Below are positions 1 to 10,033 of a stretch of DNA of 64,000 nucleotides, in pieces. Source of the stretch: Stutzerimonas stutzeri (lineage in GTDB: Bacteria; Pseudomonadota; Gammaproteobacteria; Pseudomonadales; Pseudomonadaceae); the NCBI RefSeq assembly GCF_018138085.1, contig NZ_CP073105.1, forward strand, positions 3,968,001-4,032,000. The letters run 5' to 3'. How positions within the stretch are numbered: the stretch's first letter is position 1; each line of letters opens with the position of its first letter. The notes below the pieces were generated by a model. It was given only the letters and a program-made list of their open reading frames with translations, ran no database searches and was not told where the DNA came from. The translations under genes were made by a program, and so were the position numbers.

Positions 1-362
1 GCATTGAGCAGCGTGCCGTCGGCGTGTCCCGCTGCCGGATGCACCACGAGACCGGCCGGCTTGTTCAGCACGAGGATGTGCTCGTCCTCGAACACGATAT
101 CCAGTGCAATGTCCTGCGCCACCCATTCGCCCTGAGCCTGCTGCTCGGCAGACAGCTCCAGAATGGCACCTGCATGCACGGTGTCGCGAGGACGCAGCAC
201 GTCGCCGTCGACCGTGAGCCGTCCTTCCTTGATCCAGGCTGCCAGACGCGAGCGCGAATGCTCCGAGAACAGTTGCGCCGCAACCTGGTCGAGGCGCTGC
301 CCGCCAAGGTCGAACGGCACCTCGGCACGAAGATGGATGGCCTGAGTGGAGAGCGTGGACAT
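1..362 (-). CDS. rluD: 23S rRNA pseudouridine synthase RluD, 5' part (cut by window edge)
   Basis: RluD makes pseudouridines in helix 69 of 23S rRNA. Only the first 120 or so residues are in the window; the gene runs off the left edge with its frame open. The N-terminal S4 RNA-binding domain is visible at about residues 17-65 (QRLDQVAAQLF, then SRSRLAAWIKEGRLTVDG). The start of the catalytic domain follows (IVFEDEHILVLNKPAGLVVHPAAG). The catalytic HRLD motif lies outside the window. The gene is divergent from bamD, the arrangement I remember from P. aeruginosa. Family call is firm; completeness cannot be judged. Confidence 0.93.
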   Translation of the reverse strand, partial: MSTLSTQAIHLRAEVPFDLGGQRLDQVAAQLFSEHSRSRLAAWIKEGRLTVDGDVLRPRDTVHAGAILELSAEQQAQGEWVAQDIALDIVFEDEHILVLNKPAGLVVHPAAGHADGTLLN

Positions 363-656
363 AATTAAGGGCGCTTCATAAGTAGGAAGAGGCAAAACGC
401 TGCGGTTCGGCTAACGAAATGGCGATCAGGCAGTGGCTGGCAAACAGGAGCGCAATACCTGGGCGGCTGGCTTGCCGCGCGAAGGGCAGCTCGACGACGG
501 GCATGCACGCTTCGTGCAGTGGCACGGGTGGAGCTTTTGGTTTCAGCCACAGGCTTGTGTTTAAATACGGCGTCTTTGTCCCGGCCAGCCGGGGCGCCCA
601 TCATAACAGGACGGCTCCGCGCGAGACAGCCAGCCGTCACAGGGACGCAAGCCGCC

Positions 657-1664
657 ATGCAAGTGAAACACCTGCTGCTGATCGCCATTTTCGCCCTAAA
701 CGCTGCCTGTTCATCCAACGAAACCATTAGCGAAAACCTTGGCGAAGCGGAACTGTACCGGCAGGCACAGGCCGACCTGGACAGCAAGAGCTACACCAGC
801 GCCATCAACAAGCTGAAGGCCCTGGAGTCACGCTACCCCTTCGGCCGCTTCGCCGAACAGGCGCAGCTGGAACTGATCTACGCCTACTACCGCAACACCG
901 AACCGGAAGCCGCGCGTTCCTCCGCCGAGCGCTTCATCCGCCTGCACCCACAGCATCCCAGCGTCGACTACGCCTACTATCTGAAAGGATTGGCGTCCTT
1001 CGATCAGGATCGCGGACTGCTGGCGCGGTTCCTGCCGTTGGACATGACCAAGCGCGACCCGGGCGCTGCGCGTGACTCGTTCAACGAATTCGCACAACTG
1101 ACCACACGCTATCCCAATAGCCGCTACGCGCCGGATGCCAAGGCTCGCATGATCTACCTGCGCAACCTGCTGGCCGCCAACGAGATCCATGTCGCCGACT
1201 ACTACTTGCGCCGCCAGGCTTACGTAGCGGCCGCCAACCGAGGCCGTTACGTCGTGGAAAACTTCCAGGGTACCCCTTCGGTCGGCGACGGGCTGGCGGT
1301 GATGACCGAGGCCTATCAGCACATGGGGCTGAACGAGCTCGCCGATAGCAGCCTGGAAACCCTCAAGCTCAACTATCCGGACCATCCCAGCCTCGACGGC
1401 GGCGAGTTCGTACCGCGGGAAAAGGAGGAGGACAACCGCAGCTGGCTGTCCCGTGCAACCCTCGGGTTGATCGAGACCGAAACCAAGGCGCCAGACGTCT
1501 CCCAATCCAACCGCGACGTGGTGCGCCAGTATGAGAATGCCGCCCAGGATCTTCCTGATGAACTGCGCCCGGTATTGAAAGAAGCGGAAGCTGACGCGGC
1601 CAGCGAAGAGCAACGCAAGAGCCGCTCCTGGTGGAGCTACCTGACCTTTGGCCTGTTCGACTGA
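657..1664 (+). CDS. bamD: Outer membrane assembly lipoprotein BamD (ComL)
   Basis: BamD is the essential lipoprotein of the BAM complex that inserts beta-barrel proteins into the outer membrane. The 335-residue product has a signal peptide ending in ALNAAC, so Cys18 would be the lipidated residue. Asn at -3 makes the lipobox atypical. TPR-like helical repeats follow ([49 protein letters not shown]). The C-terminus [11 protein letters not shown] is the Pseudomonas-type ending. I chose ATG 657 because it gives an immediate signal peptide; the frame is open back to 519 but that stretch is not protein-like. The 294 bp upstream (363-656) hold the divergent promoter region and a TGCACG/CGTGCA hairpin at 504-518. 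Confidence 0.95.
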   Translation: MQVKHLLLIAIFALNAACSSNETISENLGEAELYRQAQADLDSKSYTSAINKLKALESRYPFGRFAEQAQLELIYAYYRNTEPEAARSSAERFIRLHPQHPSVDYAYYLKGLASFDQDRGLLARFLPLDMTKRDPGAARDSFNEFAQLTTRYPNSRYAPDAKARMIYLRNLLAANEIHVADYYLRRQAYVAAANRGRYVVENFQGTPSVGDGLAVMTEAYQHMGLNELADSSLETLKLNYPDHPSLDGGEFVPREKEEDNRSWLSRATLGLIETETKAPDVSQSNRDVVRQYENAAQDLPDELRPVLKEAEADAASEEQRKSRSWWSYLTFGLFD

Positions 1665-1725
1665 TCGCCCTGTCGCAGCCTGCCGAATCCGGCAGGCCCT
1701 CACGGCTTAGCCAGGAAGTAGAAAT

Positions 1726-1962
1726 ATGGGGCTGTTTCGTCTGTTGTTCTGGATCATCCTGATCGCTGCCGCCATCTGGCTATGGCGTCGCCTGACCAAC
1801 AAACCGACATCGACCGGCAAGACGCAACAGACCACCGTGACCATGGTCCGCTGTGCCGAATGCGGCGTGCACCTGCCTCGGGAACAGGCGCTGCAGCGTC
1901 ATGACCACTGGTACTGCAGCCAGGCGCATCTGGACCAGGGCAGCGCTTCGGGTGGCCACTGA
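1726..1962 (+). CDS. Small membrane-anchored zinc-ribbon protein (PP0621 family)
   Basis: A 78-residue protein with one N-terminal membrane segment (about residues 4-20) and a short basic linker. A cytoplasmic C-terminal half carries Cys43-x2-Cys46 and Cys64-x3-His68, which looks like a zinc ribbon. It resembles the PP0621-family proteins encoded just before pilS in pseudomonads. Its stop codon overlaps the proposed GTG start of pilS by 11 bp, so the two are probably translationally coupled. The function is not established; the coupling suggests, by inference only, a link to PilS or to pilus assembly. Confidence 0.8.
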   Translation: MGLFRLLFWIILIAAAIWLWRRLTNKPTSTGKTQQTTVTMVRCAECGVHLPREQALQRHDHWYCSQAHLDQGSASGGH

Positions 1963-3544
1963 GAGCCTGACGTTTCTCGGTCACCAGGGCCGGCGAATCC
2001 TCCGGCTCTATCACCTCTATCGCGTCGCGATCGGCCTGGTGCTGGTACTGCTCATCAGCAGCGACCTGCACAACGACCTGATGCACATGAGCAACCCGGC
2101 GGCGTTTCACTACGGCGCCTGGCTGTACCTGATTCTCAACATCCTCGTCGCGGTACTGCTGCAGAATCCCAAGCGCGAACTACCGGTGCTGGCCCTTGCC
2201 CTGCTGGATGTGACCCTGCTGGCGGCCCTGTTCTATTTTGCCGGCGGCACGCCAAGCGGAATCGGCAACCTGCTGATTGTCGCAGTCGCCATTGCCAATA
2301 TCCTGCTGCATGGCCGCATCGGCTTCTTCATCGCCGCAGTCGCCGCTACCGGCCTCATCTACCTGACGTTCTATCTCAACCTCAGCGATAGCGCCGCAAG
2401 CAGTCAGTATGTTCAGGCTGCGGCACTCGGCACGCTTTGCTTTGCCGCCGCGCTGCTGGTGCAAGGGCTGACGAGGCGACTACAGGTCAGCGAGAGCCTG
2501 GCACGTCAGCGCGCCGAGGAAGTCGCCAATCTCGAAGCCTTGAACGCTCAGATCCTGCAGCGAATGCGCACCGGAATCCTCGTGCTCGATCCGCAGGAAC
2601 GCGTACTGCTTGCCAATCAGGGCGCGCTGGAATTGCTTGGTCAACAAGACCTGACCGGCGAACGCCTGGCCCCTCGCTGCCCCGACCTGCTCAAGGCCTT
2701 GCAGCAATGGCGCGATAACCCAACCCTGCGGCCACGCAACTTCAAGGCAATACCGGACGGCGCCACGCTGCAGCCGAGTTTCGCCATGCTGCAGCATGGC
2801 GTGAAGCAGGACACGCTGGTTTTCCTCGAGGACATCTCGCAGATCACGCAGAAGGCGCAGCAGCTCAAACTCGCGTCCCTCGGCCGACTGACCGCCAGCA
2901 TCGCCCACGAGATCCGCAATCCCCTTGGCGCCATCAGCCACGCCGCGCAGCTTTTGCAGGAGTCCGAAGCACTGGACGCCGCTGACTTGCGCCTTACGCA
3001 AATCATCCAGGATCACTCGCGGCGCATGAATCTGGTCATCGAGAACGTGCTGCAGCTCTCGCGCCGTCGCCAGGCCGAACCACAACTACTCGACCTGAAA
3101 TACTGGATTCATCGATTCGCCAGCGAGTTTCGCGAAAGCCTACCTGCCAATCAGCGCCTGCACGTGGAAACCCAGGGCAGCTCGCTGCAGACCCGCATGG
3201 ACCCCAACCAGCTCATCCAGGTATTGACCAACCTGGTGCAGAACGGCCTGCGCTACAGCGGCCAGCAGCATCAGCAGGCTCAGGTATGGCTGCGCGTGTT
3301 TCGCGACGAGACCAGCGACCTGCCGGTGCTCGAGATACTCGACGACGGCCCGGGAGTGGCACCCGAACAACTGCAGAATATCTTCGAGCCATTCTTCACC
3401 ACCGAAAGCAAGGGCACCGGCCTGGGCCTGTATATTTCCCGCGAGCTCTGCGAAAGCAATCAGGCGCGTCTGGACTATCGTCAACGAGATGAAGGCGGCA
3501 GTTGTTTCCGCATCGTCTTCGCTCACCCACGCAAGCTGGGCTGA
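1952..3544 (+). CDS. pilS: Type IV pilus sensor histidine kinase PilS
   Basis: PilS senses pilin levels in the inner membrane and controls PilR, which drives pilA transcription with RpoN. From GTG 1952 the product is 530 residues, the length I remember for P. aeruginosa PilS. An N-terminal multi-pass membrane region (about residues 15-190) is followed by a PAS-like domain (about 205-300). The HisKA H-box SIAHEIRNPLG has the phosphoacceptor His at 319. The ATPase domain shows LTNLVQNGLRYS, DDGPGV and GTGLGLYIS. No in-frame ATG gives the right length, and the GTG overlaps the preceding small gene. pilR follows after 113 bp. The start codon is the only uncertain part. Confidence 0.93.
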   Translation: MATESLTFLGHQGRRILRLYHLYRVAIGLVLVLLISSDLHNDLMHMSNPAAFHYGAWLYLILNILVAVLLQNPKRELPVLALALLDVTLLAALFYFAGGTPSGIGNLLIVAVAIANILLHGRIGFFIAAVAATGLIYLTFYLNLSDSAASSQYVQAAALGTLCFAAALLVQGLTRRLQVSESLARQRAEEVANLEALNAQILQRMRTGILVLDPQERVLLANQGALELLGQQDLTGERLAPRCPDLLKALQQWRDNPTLRPRNFKAIPDGATLQPSFAMLQHGVKQDTLVFLEDISQITQKAQQLKLASLGRLTASIAHEIRNPLGAISHAAQLLQESEALDAADLRLTQIIQDHSRRMNLVIENVLQLSRRRQAEPQLLDLKYWIHRFASEFRESLPANQRLHVETQGSSLQTRMDPNQLIQVLTNLVQNGLRYSGQQHQQAQVWLRVFRDETSDLPVLEILDDGPGVAPEQLQNIFEPFFTTESKGTGLGLYISRELCESNQARLDYRQRDEGGSCFRIVFAHPRKLG

Positions 3545-3657
3545 GGCCAACCGAGGGGCAACAGGTCACACATCGACCACCGTGGCGGTACAAATCACGC
3601 CCGGCGGCGTTAACATTGCGGCCCGCGCCATCCATCGTCAGCTAAAAGACCAAGACC

Positions 3658-4998
3658 ATGACCGCCCGCCAGAAAGCGTTGATTATCGATGACGAACCCG
3701 ATATCAGGGAACTCCTGGAGATCACCCTCGGGCGCATGAAGCTCGACACCCGCAGCGCCCGCAACCTCAAGGAAGCACGCGAGTGTCTGGCGCGTGAGCA
3801 CTACGATCTCTGCCTCACCGACATGCGCCTGCCCGATGGCTGCGGGCTGGAGCTGGTGCAATTCATCCAGCAGCAATACCCGCAATTGCCCGTAGCGATG
3901 ATCACCGCCTACGGTAGCCTCGACACCGCGATCGGCGCGCTCAAGGCCGGTGCTTTCGATTTCCTGACCAAGCCGGTGGATCTGGGCCGTCTGCGCGAGC
4001 TGGTGAATACCGCGCTCCGGCTTCGCAGCCCGAACCCCAACGCGTTATCGGTCGACAACCGCTTGCTCGGCGCGTCGCCGCCGATGAACCTGCTGCGCAA
4101 ACAGATCGGCAAACTGGCGCGCAGCCAGGCACCGGTCTATATCAGCGGCGAATCCGGCAGCGGCAAGGAGCTGGTGGCGCGACTGATCCACGAACAAGGG
4201 CCACGCCACGAGCGGCCCTTCGTTCCGGTCAACTGCGGCGCAATCCCTTCGGAGTTGATGGAAAGCGAGTTCTTCGGACACAAGAAGGGCAGTTTCACCG
4301 GTGCCATGGAAGACAAACCGGGACTGTTCCAGGCGGCCAACGGCGGCACCTTGTTCCTCGACGAAGTAGCCGACCTTCCCCTGCCGATGCAGGTCAAGTT
4401 GCTCCGAGCGATCCAGGAAAAGGCTGTGCGTGCGGTCGGGGGCGCCAAGGAGGTGGTGGTCGATGTGCGGATTCTCTGCGCCACCCACAAAGACCTCGCC
4501 AGCGAAGTCACCGCGGGCCGTTTTCGCCAGGACCTCTACTACCGCTTGAACGTCATCGAGCTGCGCGTGCCACCCCTGCGTGAACGTCGCGAAGACATCG
4601 CGCAGCTGGCCGACGTCATGCTTCATCGCCTCGCCAGCGATTGTGGCGATACCGCAGCGCGGCTGCATCCCGATGCGTTGGCGAAGCTGCAAAGCTACCG
4701 GTTCCCGGGCAACGTACGCGAGCTGGAAAACATGCTGGAGCGCGCCTACACGCTCTGCGAGGGTGAGGAGATCAAACCCAGCGACCTGCGCCTCTCTGAC
4801 GCGCCGGGCATACCGGAGCATGGCGAAGCGAGTCTGGCGCAGATCGACAATCTGGAAGATCACCTCGAAGAGGTAGAGCGCAAGCTGATCATGCAGGCGC
4901 TGGAAGAAACACGCTGGAACCGCACCGCCGCCGCTCAGCGGCTGGGTCTGTCGTTCCGTTCCATGCGTTATCGCCTGAAGAAACTCGGGCTGGATTGA
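3658..4998 (+). CDS. pilR: Sigma-54-dependent response regulator PilR
   Basis: PilR is the NtrC-type activator phosphorylated by PilS; it activates the pilin gene pilA through RpoN holoenzyme. The 446-residue protein has a receiver domain (acidic pair D11-D12, phosphoacceptor D55 in LTDMRLPD, Lys in FLTKPVD). The AAA+ domain carries Walker A GESGSGKE near residue 164, the sigma-54 contact loop as GSFTGA (near 211) rather than GAFTGA, and Walker B LFLDEVADLP. The C-terminal Fis-type helix-turn-helix is RTAAAQRLGLSFRSMRYRLK. The Ser form of the contact loop is, as I remember it, also present in P. aeruginosa PilR. It lies directly after pilS on the same strand. Confidence 0.96.
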   Translation: MTARQKALIIDDEPDIRELLEITLGRMKLDTRSARNLKEARECLAREHYDLCLTDMRLPDGCGLELVQFIQQQYPQLPVAMITAYGSLDTAIGALKAGAFDFLTKPVDLGRLRELVNTALRLRSPNPNALSVDNRLLGASPPMNLLRKQIGKLARSQAPVYISGESGSGKELVARLIHEQGPRHERPFVPVNCGAIPSELMESEFFGHKKGSFTGAMEDKPGLFQAANGGTLFLDEVADLPLPMQVKLLRAIQEKAVRAVGGAKEVVVDVRILCATHKDLASEVTAGRFRQDLYYRLNVIELRVPPLRERREDIAQLADVMLHRLASDCGDTAARLHPDALAKLQSYRFPGNVRELENMLERAYTLCEGEEIKPSDLRLSDAPGIPEHGEASLAQIDNLEDHLEEVERKLIMQALEETRWNRTAAAQRLGLSFRSMRYRLKKLGLD

Positions 4999-5103
4999 GC
5001 AAGGCTGGAGGCCGTCCAGTGTACGAGCCCCAGCCAGACGCTCTTCAAGCCGCCCTCACTCGCCCAGCTTTCCAGCCTTCAGCGCTTCGATCGTCTTCCC
5101 GTC

Positions 5104-6162
5104 TCACCCCTGCGTCAGCAGATTGCGCAAATCGATGATCGCCGCGTTGGCACGCGAAATGTAGTTGGCCATCACCAGCGAATGGTTGGCCAGCACGCCA
5201 TAACCGCTGCCGTTCAGCACCATCGGGCTCCACAGGGGTTCCTGCGCCGCTTCAAGCTCGCGAATGATCTGCCGCACACTGATCGCCGCGTTCTTCTTCG
5301 CCAGCACGTCGGCGAAATCCACCTCGATCGCGCGCAACAGATGGGACAGGGCCCACGCTTGCCCTCGCGCTTCATAGAAGACGTTGTCGATCTGCAACCA
5401 CGACGTCTCGACACGCTCCTCCTCGAGCACCTGCTGGCCGCGCTCTGGCGCCTGCTCCGGGGCTGCGCCCTGGGTATCCAGACGTACTCGGCCGACACTG
5501 GCCGACAGCCGCTGCGATAGCGAACCCAGCCGCGTACCCACATCACCCAACCAGTTATTGAGGTTGTCGGCGCGCGAGTAGAACTGCGCCTTGGGCGCCG
5601 GATCGCTCAAACGCGCGAGGTAACGATCCAGGTAGCGAATACCGTTACGGTATTCCGACTCACTGGCAGGCAATGCCCAGCTACGATTGTCGAAATTGAA
5701 CAACGGCTCGGCTTTCGACAGATCGGCATCCTCGGTCGACTGCGACTGAGACCGGGCGAAATCCTTGCGCAGCGCACGGCTGAGATCGCGCACCTGAACC
5801 AGCACGCCGTATTCCCAGCTGGGCATGTTATCCAGCCACAGGCCGGGAGGAGCGACGTCATTGGTCAGATAGCCGCCCGGCTTGTCCAGCAGCGTGCTGG
5901 CCACGCGCTTGAGCGTCTCAACAGTCGTGTAACCGTTGACGATCTGCCGCTGCGAACCATCGGCCGCCTGGCGCACGTGCTGCTGAACAGCAAAGCGGTC
6001 TGGCTCGGAACTCCAATACCAGCCAATCAGCAGCGCCACCAGCAGATAGAGCCCGACCACCACAGCCAGCGCCAGTACCAGCGGATTGCGACCCGCCCCT
6101 TCCGCTCTGGCGGTGTTTCCCGACGAGCCGAGGCGGCCAAGGCGGTTCTTCCAATCCAACAT
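5104..6162 (-). CDS. DUF2333 family membrane protein
   Basis: A 352-residue protein with a short cytoplasmic N-terminus, one membrane segment at about residues 29-50 and a large, mostly helical periplasmic part. It fits the DUF2333 family of gammaproteobacteria, whose role is unknown. I chose ATG 6162 over ATG 6168 because AAGGA is nine bases before 6162 but only three before 6168. It converges with pilR and is divergent from the GGDEF response regulator. After its TGA the frame continues for 15 protein-like codons (see findings). Confidence 0.75.
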   Translation of the reverse strand: MLDWKNRLGRLGSSGNTARAEGAGRNPLVLALAVVVGLYLLVALLIGWYWSSEPDRFAVQQHVRQAADGSQRQIVNGYTTVETLKRVASTLLDKPGGYLTNDVAPPGLWLDNMPSWEYGVLVQVRDLSRALRKDFARSQSQSTEDADLSKAEPLFNFDNRSWALPASESEYRNGIRYLDRYLARLSDPAPKAQFYSRADNLNNWLGDVGTRLGSLSQRLSASVGRVRLDTQGAAPEQAPERGQQVLEEERVETSWLQIDNVFYEARGQAWALSHLLRAIEVDFADVLAKKNAAISVRQIIRELEAAQEPLWSPMVLNGSGYGVLANHSLVMANYISRANAAIIDLRNLLTQG

Positions 6163-6376
6163 GAGCATCAGTCCTTCTTTCGGAATTCAAGATTTCGACC
6201 ACCGGCACTGAAAGGCGTCGCGGCCTGTGAACCACTATAACGCAGCTGGTCCTCGGCGAGCCTCATAATGAGAACCAGGCCGCCTATACAGTGCCTTCGC
6301 AACGGCCATAACAGTGGTAGCATGAGGCCACTACGCAGCCTCTGAACGCACTGTGCAGCGGGCCAGGGAACCGGAC

Positions 6377-7990
6377 ATGTCGGATCAGGAAGAACTGAAG
6401 CAACACTTCGCGCAAAGAGTCATTCACCAGGCACGTGAGGTGCTCGAGGTCTGGCAGCAGCTGCAACGCAGCGAGTGGAACGACAGCTATCGCACCGCGC
6501 TCGCCGATGCCAATCAGCGCTTGCGGCGCTTCGCCGAACGCTTCGACCAGGCCGAGCATCGGCAGCTCGCCATGGGCATCGACGACTGCCTGGTCGACAT
6601 CAACGACAACCGCGGGCGCCTGTCGAGCCACACCATCGCCACGCTCAGCCAACTGGTCTACCGGCTCGCGCGCACCGGCCTCAATCATGGAGACCCGCGC
6701 GGGCAATCCGGTTACGTCCCGCCGCTGAGCAAACCCGTGTACATCGCGCTGCAAGACCATGAGCGAGCCAGCCACGTGGTGCGCCAGCTCGAATTCTTCA
6801 GCATGACGGCACGGGCATTCGCCACCGACAGCGAGTTCCGCGCGGCCATGTATGAACGCCACCCGGCCGCCCTGGTCATGGACGTAGATTTCAACGGTCC
6901 CGGTGAAGGCCTGAAACTCGCCGAACGCGTGCAGCAAGGACTCGAAGACAAGCTGCCGTTGATTTTCTTCAGCCATGCGGAGACGGACACGCCCATGCGC
7001 CTGGCCGCCGTACGGGCCGGAGGGCTGGAATTTTTCACCGGCGCGCTCGACGCATCCAGCCTGCTGGAGAAGATCGAAATCTTCACCCGCACCGCTCATT
7101 ACGAGCCCTTTCGGGTGCTCATCATCGACGACTCGCGCGCCCAGGCGACGCATACCGAACGGGTCCTGAACAACGCCGGCATAATCACCCGGACGCTCAA
7201 CGAGCCGATCCAGGCCATCACCTACCTGGCTGACTTCCAGCCGGACCTGATCATCCTCGACATGTACATGCCCGAGTGCATGGGCACCGAGCTGGCCAAG
7301 GTCATCCGCCAGCATGAGCGCTATGTGAGCGTACCGATCATCTATCTGTCGGCCGAGGACGACCTGGACAAACAGCTGGATGCGATGAACGAAGGGGGCG
7401 ATGACTTCCTGACCAAGCCGATCAAGCCCAGCCACCTGATCGCCACGGTCCGCACCCGCGCCGAGCGAGCCCGCAACCTGAAGGCCAGAATCGTGCGCGA
7501 TAGCCTCACGGGGCTCTACAACCATACGCACAGCCTGCAATTGCTCGAAGACGCCAGTTCGCGAGCACGCCGCGACGGCCGCTCTCTCTGTTTCGCCATG
7601 ATCGATATCGATCACTTCAAAAAGGTCAACGACACCTACGGGCACCCCATGGGCGACCGCGTGATCAAAAGCCTCGCCCTATTCCTCAAGCAGCGCCTGC
7701 GCAAGACCGACCATATCGGCCGCTATGGCGGCGAGGAGTTCGCGGTGGTGCTGCCCGATACCTGTGCGCGAGATGCCGTGAAGGTCCTTGACGAAATACG
7801 CCAGCGCTTCGCCGAGATCCGCTATCCAGCGCAACCGGCCGATCTCTCCTGTACCTTCAGCTGCGGCATCGCCGAACTCGCCCCCGATACCGATATCAAG
7901 TCGCTGACCCAACAGGCAGACGAAGCGCTCTATCGCGCCAAGCACGGCGGCCGTAACCGCGTCGAGCGGTACACCCTGTCACAGGAGTGA
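6377..7990 (+). CDS. Response regulator with two receiver domains and an active-looking GGDEF domain
   Basis: A 537-residue soluble diguanylate cyclase expected to make cyclic di-GMP. A helical N-terminus of about 120 residues precedes a degenerate receiver-like domain (about 125-245) that lacks the conserved Lys. A canonical receiver follows, with acidic pair DD in VLIIDDSRA, phosphoacceptor D295 in ILDMYMPE and FLTKPIKP. The GGDEF domain has DSLTGLYN, IDIDHFKKVND, an inhibitory-site RKTD at 442-445 and the active-site GGEEF at 451-455. This layout is like GcbA of Pseudomonas, but I cannot confirm orthology. ATG 6377 is preceded by AGGGAA; the frame is open back to 6353. A chemoreceptor gene starts 48 bp downstream. 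Confidence 0.9.
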   Translation: MSDQEELKQHFAQRVIHQAREVLEVWQQLQRSEWNDSYRTALADANQRLRRFAERFDQAEHRQLAMGIDDCLVDINDNRGRLSSHTIATLSQLVYRLARTGLNHGDPRGQSGYVPPLSKPVYIALQDHERASHVVRQLEFFSMTARAFATDSEFRAAMYERHPAALVMDVDFNGPGEGLKLAERVQQGLEDKLPLIFFSHAETDTPMRLAAVRAGGLEFFTGALDASSLLEKIEIFTRTAHYEPFRVLIIDDSRAQATHTERVLNNAGIITRTLNEPIQAITYLADFQPDLIILDMYMPECMGTELAKVIRQHERYVSVPIIYLSAEDDLDKQLDAMNEGGDDFLTKPIKPSHLIATVRTRAERARNLKARIVRDSLTGLYNHTHSLQLLEDASSRARRDGRSLCFAMIDIDHFKKVNDTYGHPMGDRVIKSLALFLKQRLRKTDHIGRYGGEEFAVVLPDTCARDAVKVLDEIRQRFAEIRYPAQPADLSCTFSCGIAELAPDTDIKSLTQQADEALYRAKHGGRNRVERYTLSQE

Positions 7991-8038
7991 CATCAGATAG
8001 CCATATATTGCTGACCTCCACATTGCCCGGAGGTCAGG

Positions 8039-9988
8039 ATGCGCCTGAAGTCGCTAACCACGCTCAACACCTTGCTGCTCGTGACCATCTGTCTCGCGCT
8101 CGGCGCCACGCTGTGGTGGTCGGAACAGGCGTTGGGGCGCCCCTATGCGCTGATGGAGCGTTACCTCAACCTCTCCCAACGCTTCCAAACCGAGGTCGCG
8201 AGCAATATCCAGGGCTATCTGAGCAGCGGCGATGCGCTGCAACACAAAGCGGCGGTGACAGCGCTCGAGCAGCTCGCCCCCAGCGTCCGCACACTGCCGG
8301 AGACCTTTGCCGAACGACTGCAGCCAAGCCTGGAACAACTCCAGCGGTTCACGGCAACCGAACTCCTGGCGGCAGGCAAACTGGCGGGCGATCCGACCGG
8401 CCTGCTGTCGCAAGCCGAGCGCGAGATGGCTGGAGCGCTGGAGCAACTCGACCAGTACGCCATGAGCAGCGACGATCCCGCAGCGGCCCGTTACCGGCAG
8501 CCGCTGTTCGAAGCGAGCCGCCAGCTGCTTCGCCTCAGCCACGCGCGAGCCAAACTGAGCGACGGTAGCAGCGACGCCGAGCTGGCGTTGCAGTCACTCG
8601 ACAAAACCATGGCAACGCTGGATGCGCTGCCGCTGCTGGGCGTCATGAGCGAGCAGGCGTCCGGCGCCAGCACCTTCGCTGCCTTGCTGGACCTCGACAC
8701 CTCGACGTCGGAACAGACAACGGAAGATAGAGGAACCGCACTCAAGCGCGAGCTCGCCAGCCTGATCAAGCGCTACCCCGGCGAACTCCAGCGCACACGC
8801 GCGCTGATCGAACAACGGGCACAGCTGATGCTAGCGACCGGCCAGCGAGTTGCCGCGCTGCAATCGGCGCTGGACGAGCTGGAACCCGAGATTCGCAAGG
8901 AGTACGGCCGAATCCAGGCGGAGGTGCGCCTGATCCAGGGGGCGATCATCGTTCTCATCCTGCTGATCGCATTGGCCATCGATCGCTTACAACGGCGACT
9001 GACCCGGTCACTGGGGCAACTGGTGCCCTCGCTTTGTACCTGGGCCAGCGGCGACTTTCGCGACCCCATCGTCCTGCGCACCAATACGCGGGAACTGACA
9101 GAAATCGAGGGCTCGCTCGGTCAGTTGCGCGGCTACTTGCTAACACTGGTCGGCACGCTGCGCCAGCACGCGGGGGCCGTCACCGGTAACAGCCGCAGCC
9201 TGGCCGAGCTGAGCGGCGATCTGCACCAGAGCGCCAGCGATCAGAGCAGCGATACCCGGCAGATTCGAGACGCCTTGGAAGAGCTGGAAGCGACCATCCG
9301 CGAAGTCGCCCGCGGCGCCGAACAGACAGCCGATGCCGGGCGCGCAGCGGGCCAGGCCGTCAATCAGGGGCAGGCGGTCATTCGCAACAGCCTGACCGGG
9401 CTGCATGACCTGGTCAGCGAAGTGCAGGACAACGCCTCGGCCATCGGTCGCCTGGCCGACGAGACGGGCACCATCGGCAAAGTCCTGACGGTGATTCGCT
9501 CGATCGCCGAGCAGACCAACCTGCTGGCCCTGAACGCCGCGATCGAAGCCGCCCGAGCAGGCGAGCAGGGCCGCGGCTTCGCCGTGGTCGCCGATGAGGT
9601 GCGCACGCTTGCTCAACGCACCAGTGGCGCCACCGAGGAGATTCAGTTACTGATCGGTGGGCTGCAATCCGCCGCGCAACAATCGGTACAGGCCATGCGC
9701 ACCCAGGTCGTCCACGCCGAGGCGACCGCCGAGCTGGCCGAAACCGCCGATGCCGCACTCAACCAGATCGTCGTCACCATCGGCTCGATCGAACAGATGG
9801 CCGCGCAGATCGCGCTTGCCACCGCCCAACAGGGTGAGGCGGTAAGCGAGATCCGCGGCCACAGCGAACGTATCCATCAGCTCGGCGACCGCAACCTGAA
9901 GCACATCAGTCAAGGCCGCGCGCAAAGCGAACAGATGCTGCATCTGGCCGGCGAGCTGAATCAGGCCACCCAGGCCTTCCAGGGCTGA
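8039..9988 (+). CDS. Methyl-accepting chemotaxis protein
   Basis: A 649-residue transmembrane chemoreceptor. TM1 is at about residues 8-25, followed by a long, helix-rich periplasmic sensor region (about 26-300). TM2 ([13 protein letters not shown], near 303-316) leads into a HAMP-like linker. The conserved signalling hairpin tip lies near residues 490-525 ([19 protein letters not shown], then [15 protein letters not shown]). No C-terminal CheR-tethering pentapeptide is visible. AGGTC stands just before the ATG. It follows the GGDEF regulator by 48 bp on the same strand, so co-transcription is plausible. The ligand cannot be read from sequence. Confidence 0.93.
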   Translation: MRLKSLTTLNTLLLVTICLALGATLWWSEQALGRPYALMERYLNLSQRFQTEVASNIQGYLSSGDALQHKAAVTALEQLAPSVRTLPETFAERLQPSLEQLQRFTATELLAAGKLAGDPTGLLSQAEREMAGALEQLDQYAMSSDDPAAARYRQPLFEASRQLLRLSHARAKLSDGSSDAELALQSLDKTMATLDALPLLGVMSEQASGASTFAALLDLDTSTSEQTTEDRGTALKRELASLIKRYPGELQRTRALIEQRAQLMLATGQRVAALQSALDELEPEIRKEYGRIQAEVRLIQGAIIVLILLIALAIDRLQRRLTRSLGQLVPSLCTWASGDFRDPIVLRTNTRELTEIEGSLGQLRGYLLTLVGTLRQHAGAVTGNSRSLAELSGDLHQSASDQSSDTRQIRDALEELEATIREVARGAEQTADAGRAAGQAVNQGQAVIRNSLTGLHDLVSEVQDNASAIGRLADETGTIGKVLTVIRSIAEQTNLLALNAAIEAARAGEQGRGFAVVADEVRTLAQRTSGATEEIQLLIGGLQSAAQQSVQAMRTQVVHAEATAELAETADAALNQIVVTIGSIEQMAAQIALATAQQGEAVSEIRGHSERIHQLGDRNLKHISQGRAQSEQMLHLAGELNQATQAFQG

Positions 9989-9998
9989 ACACGCTCAC

Positions 9999-10025
9999 GG
10001 CAGCCGCGCTCATAGCACGGCTGCC
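9999..10025. terminator. Hairpin between convergent chemoreceptor and ygiQ genes
   Basis: Perfect 8-bp arms GGCAGCCG and CGGCTGCC with an 11-base loop sit in the 45-bp gap between two convergent genes. There is no U-run on either side, so this is a candidate rather than a proven intrinsic terminator. Confidence 0.45.
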
Positions 10026-10033
10026 CGCCGGCA

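Noticed and set aside
519..656. Longer N-terminus of BamD from ATG 519
   Set aside because: It would bury the signal peptide and lipobox 46 residues inside the protein.
6241..6340. CTCATAATGAG motif in the DUF2333/GGDEF divergent gap as a regulator site
   Set aside because: A single short inverted repeat with five-base arms is expected by chance.
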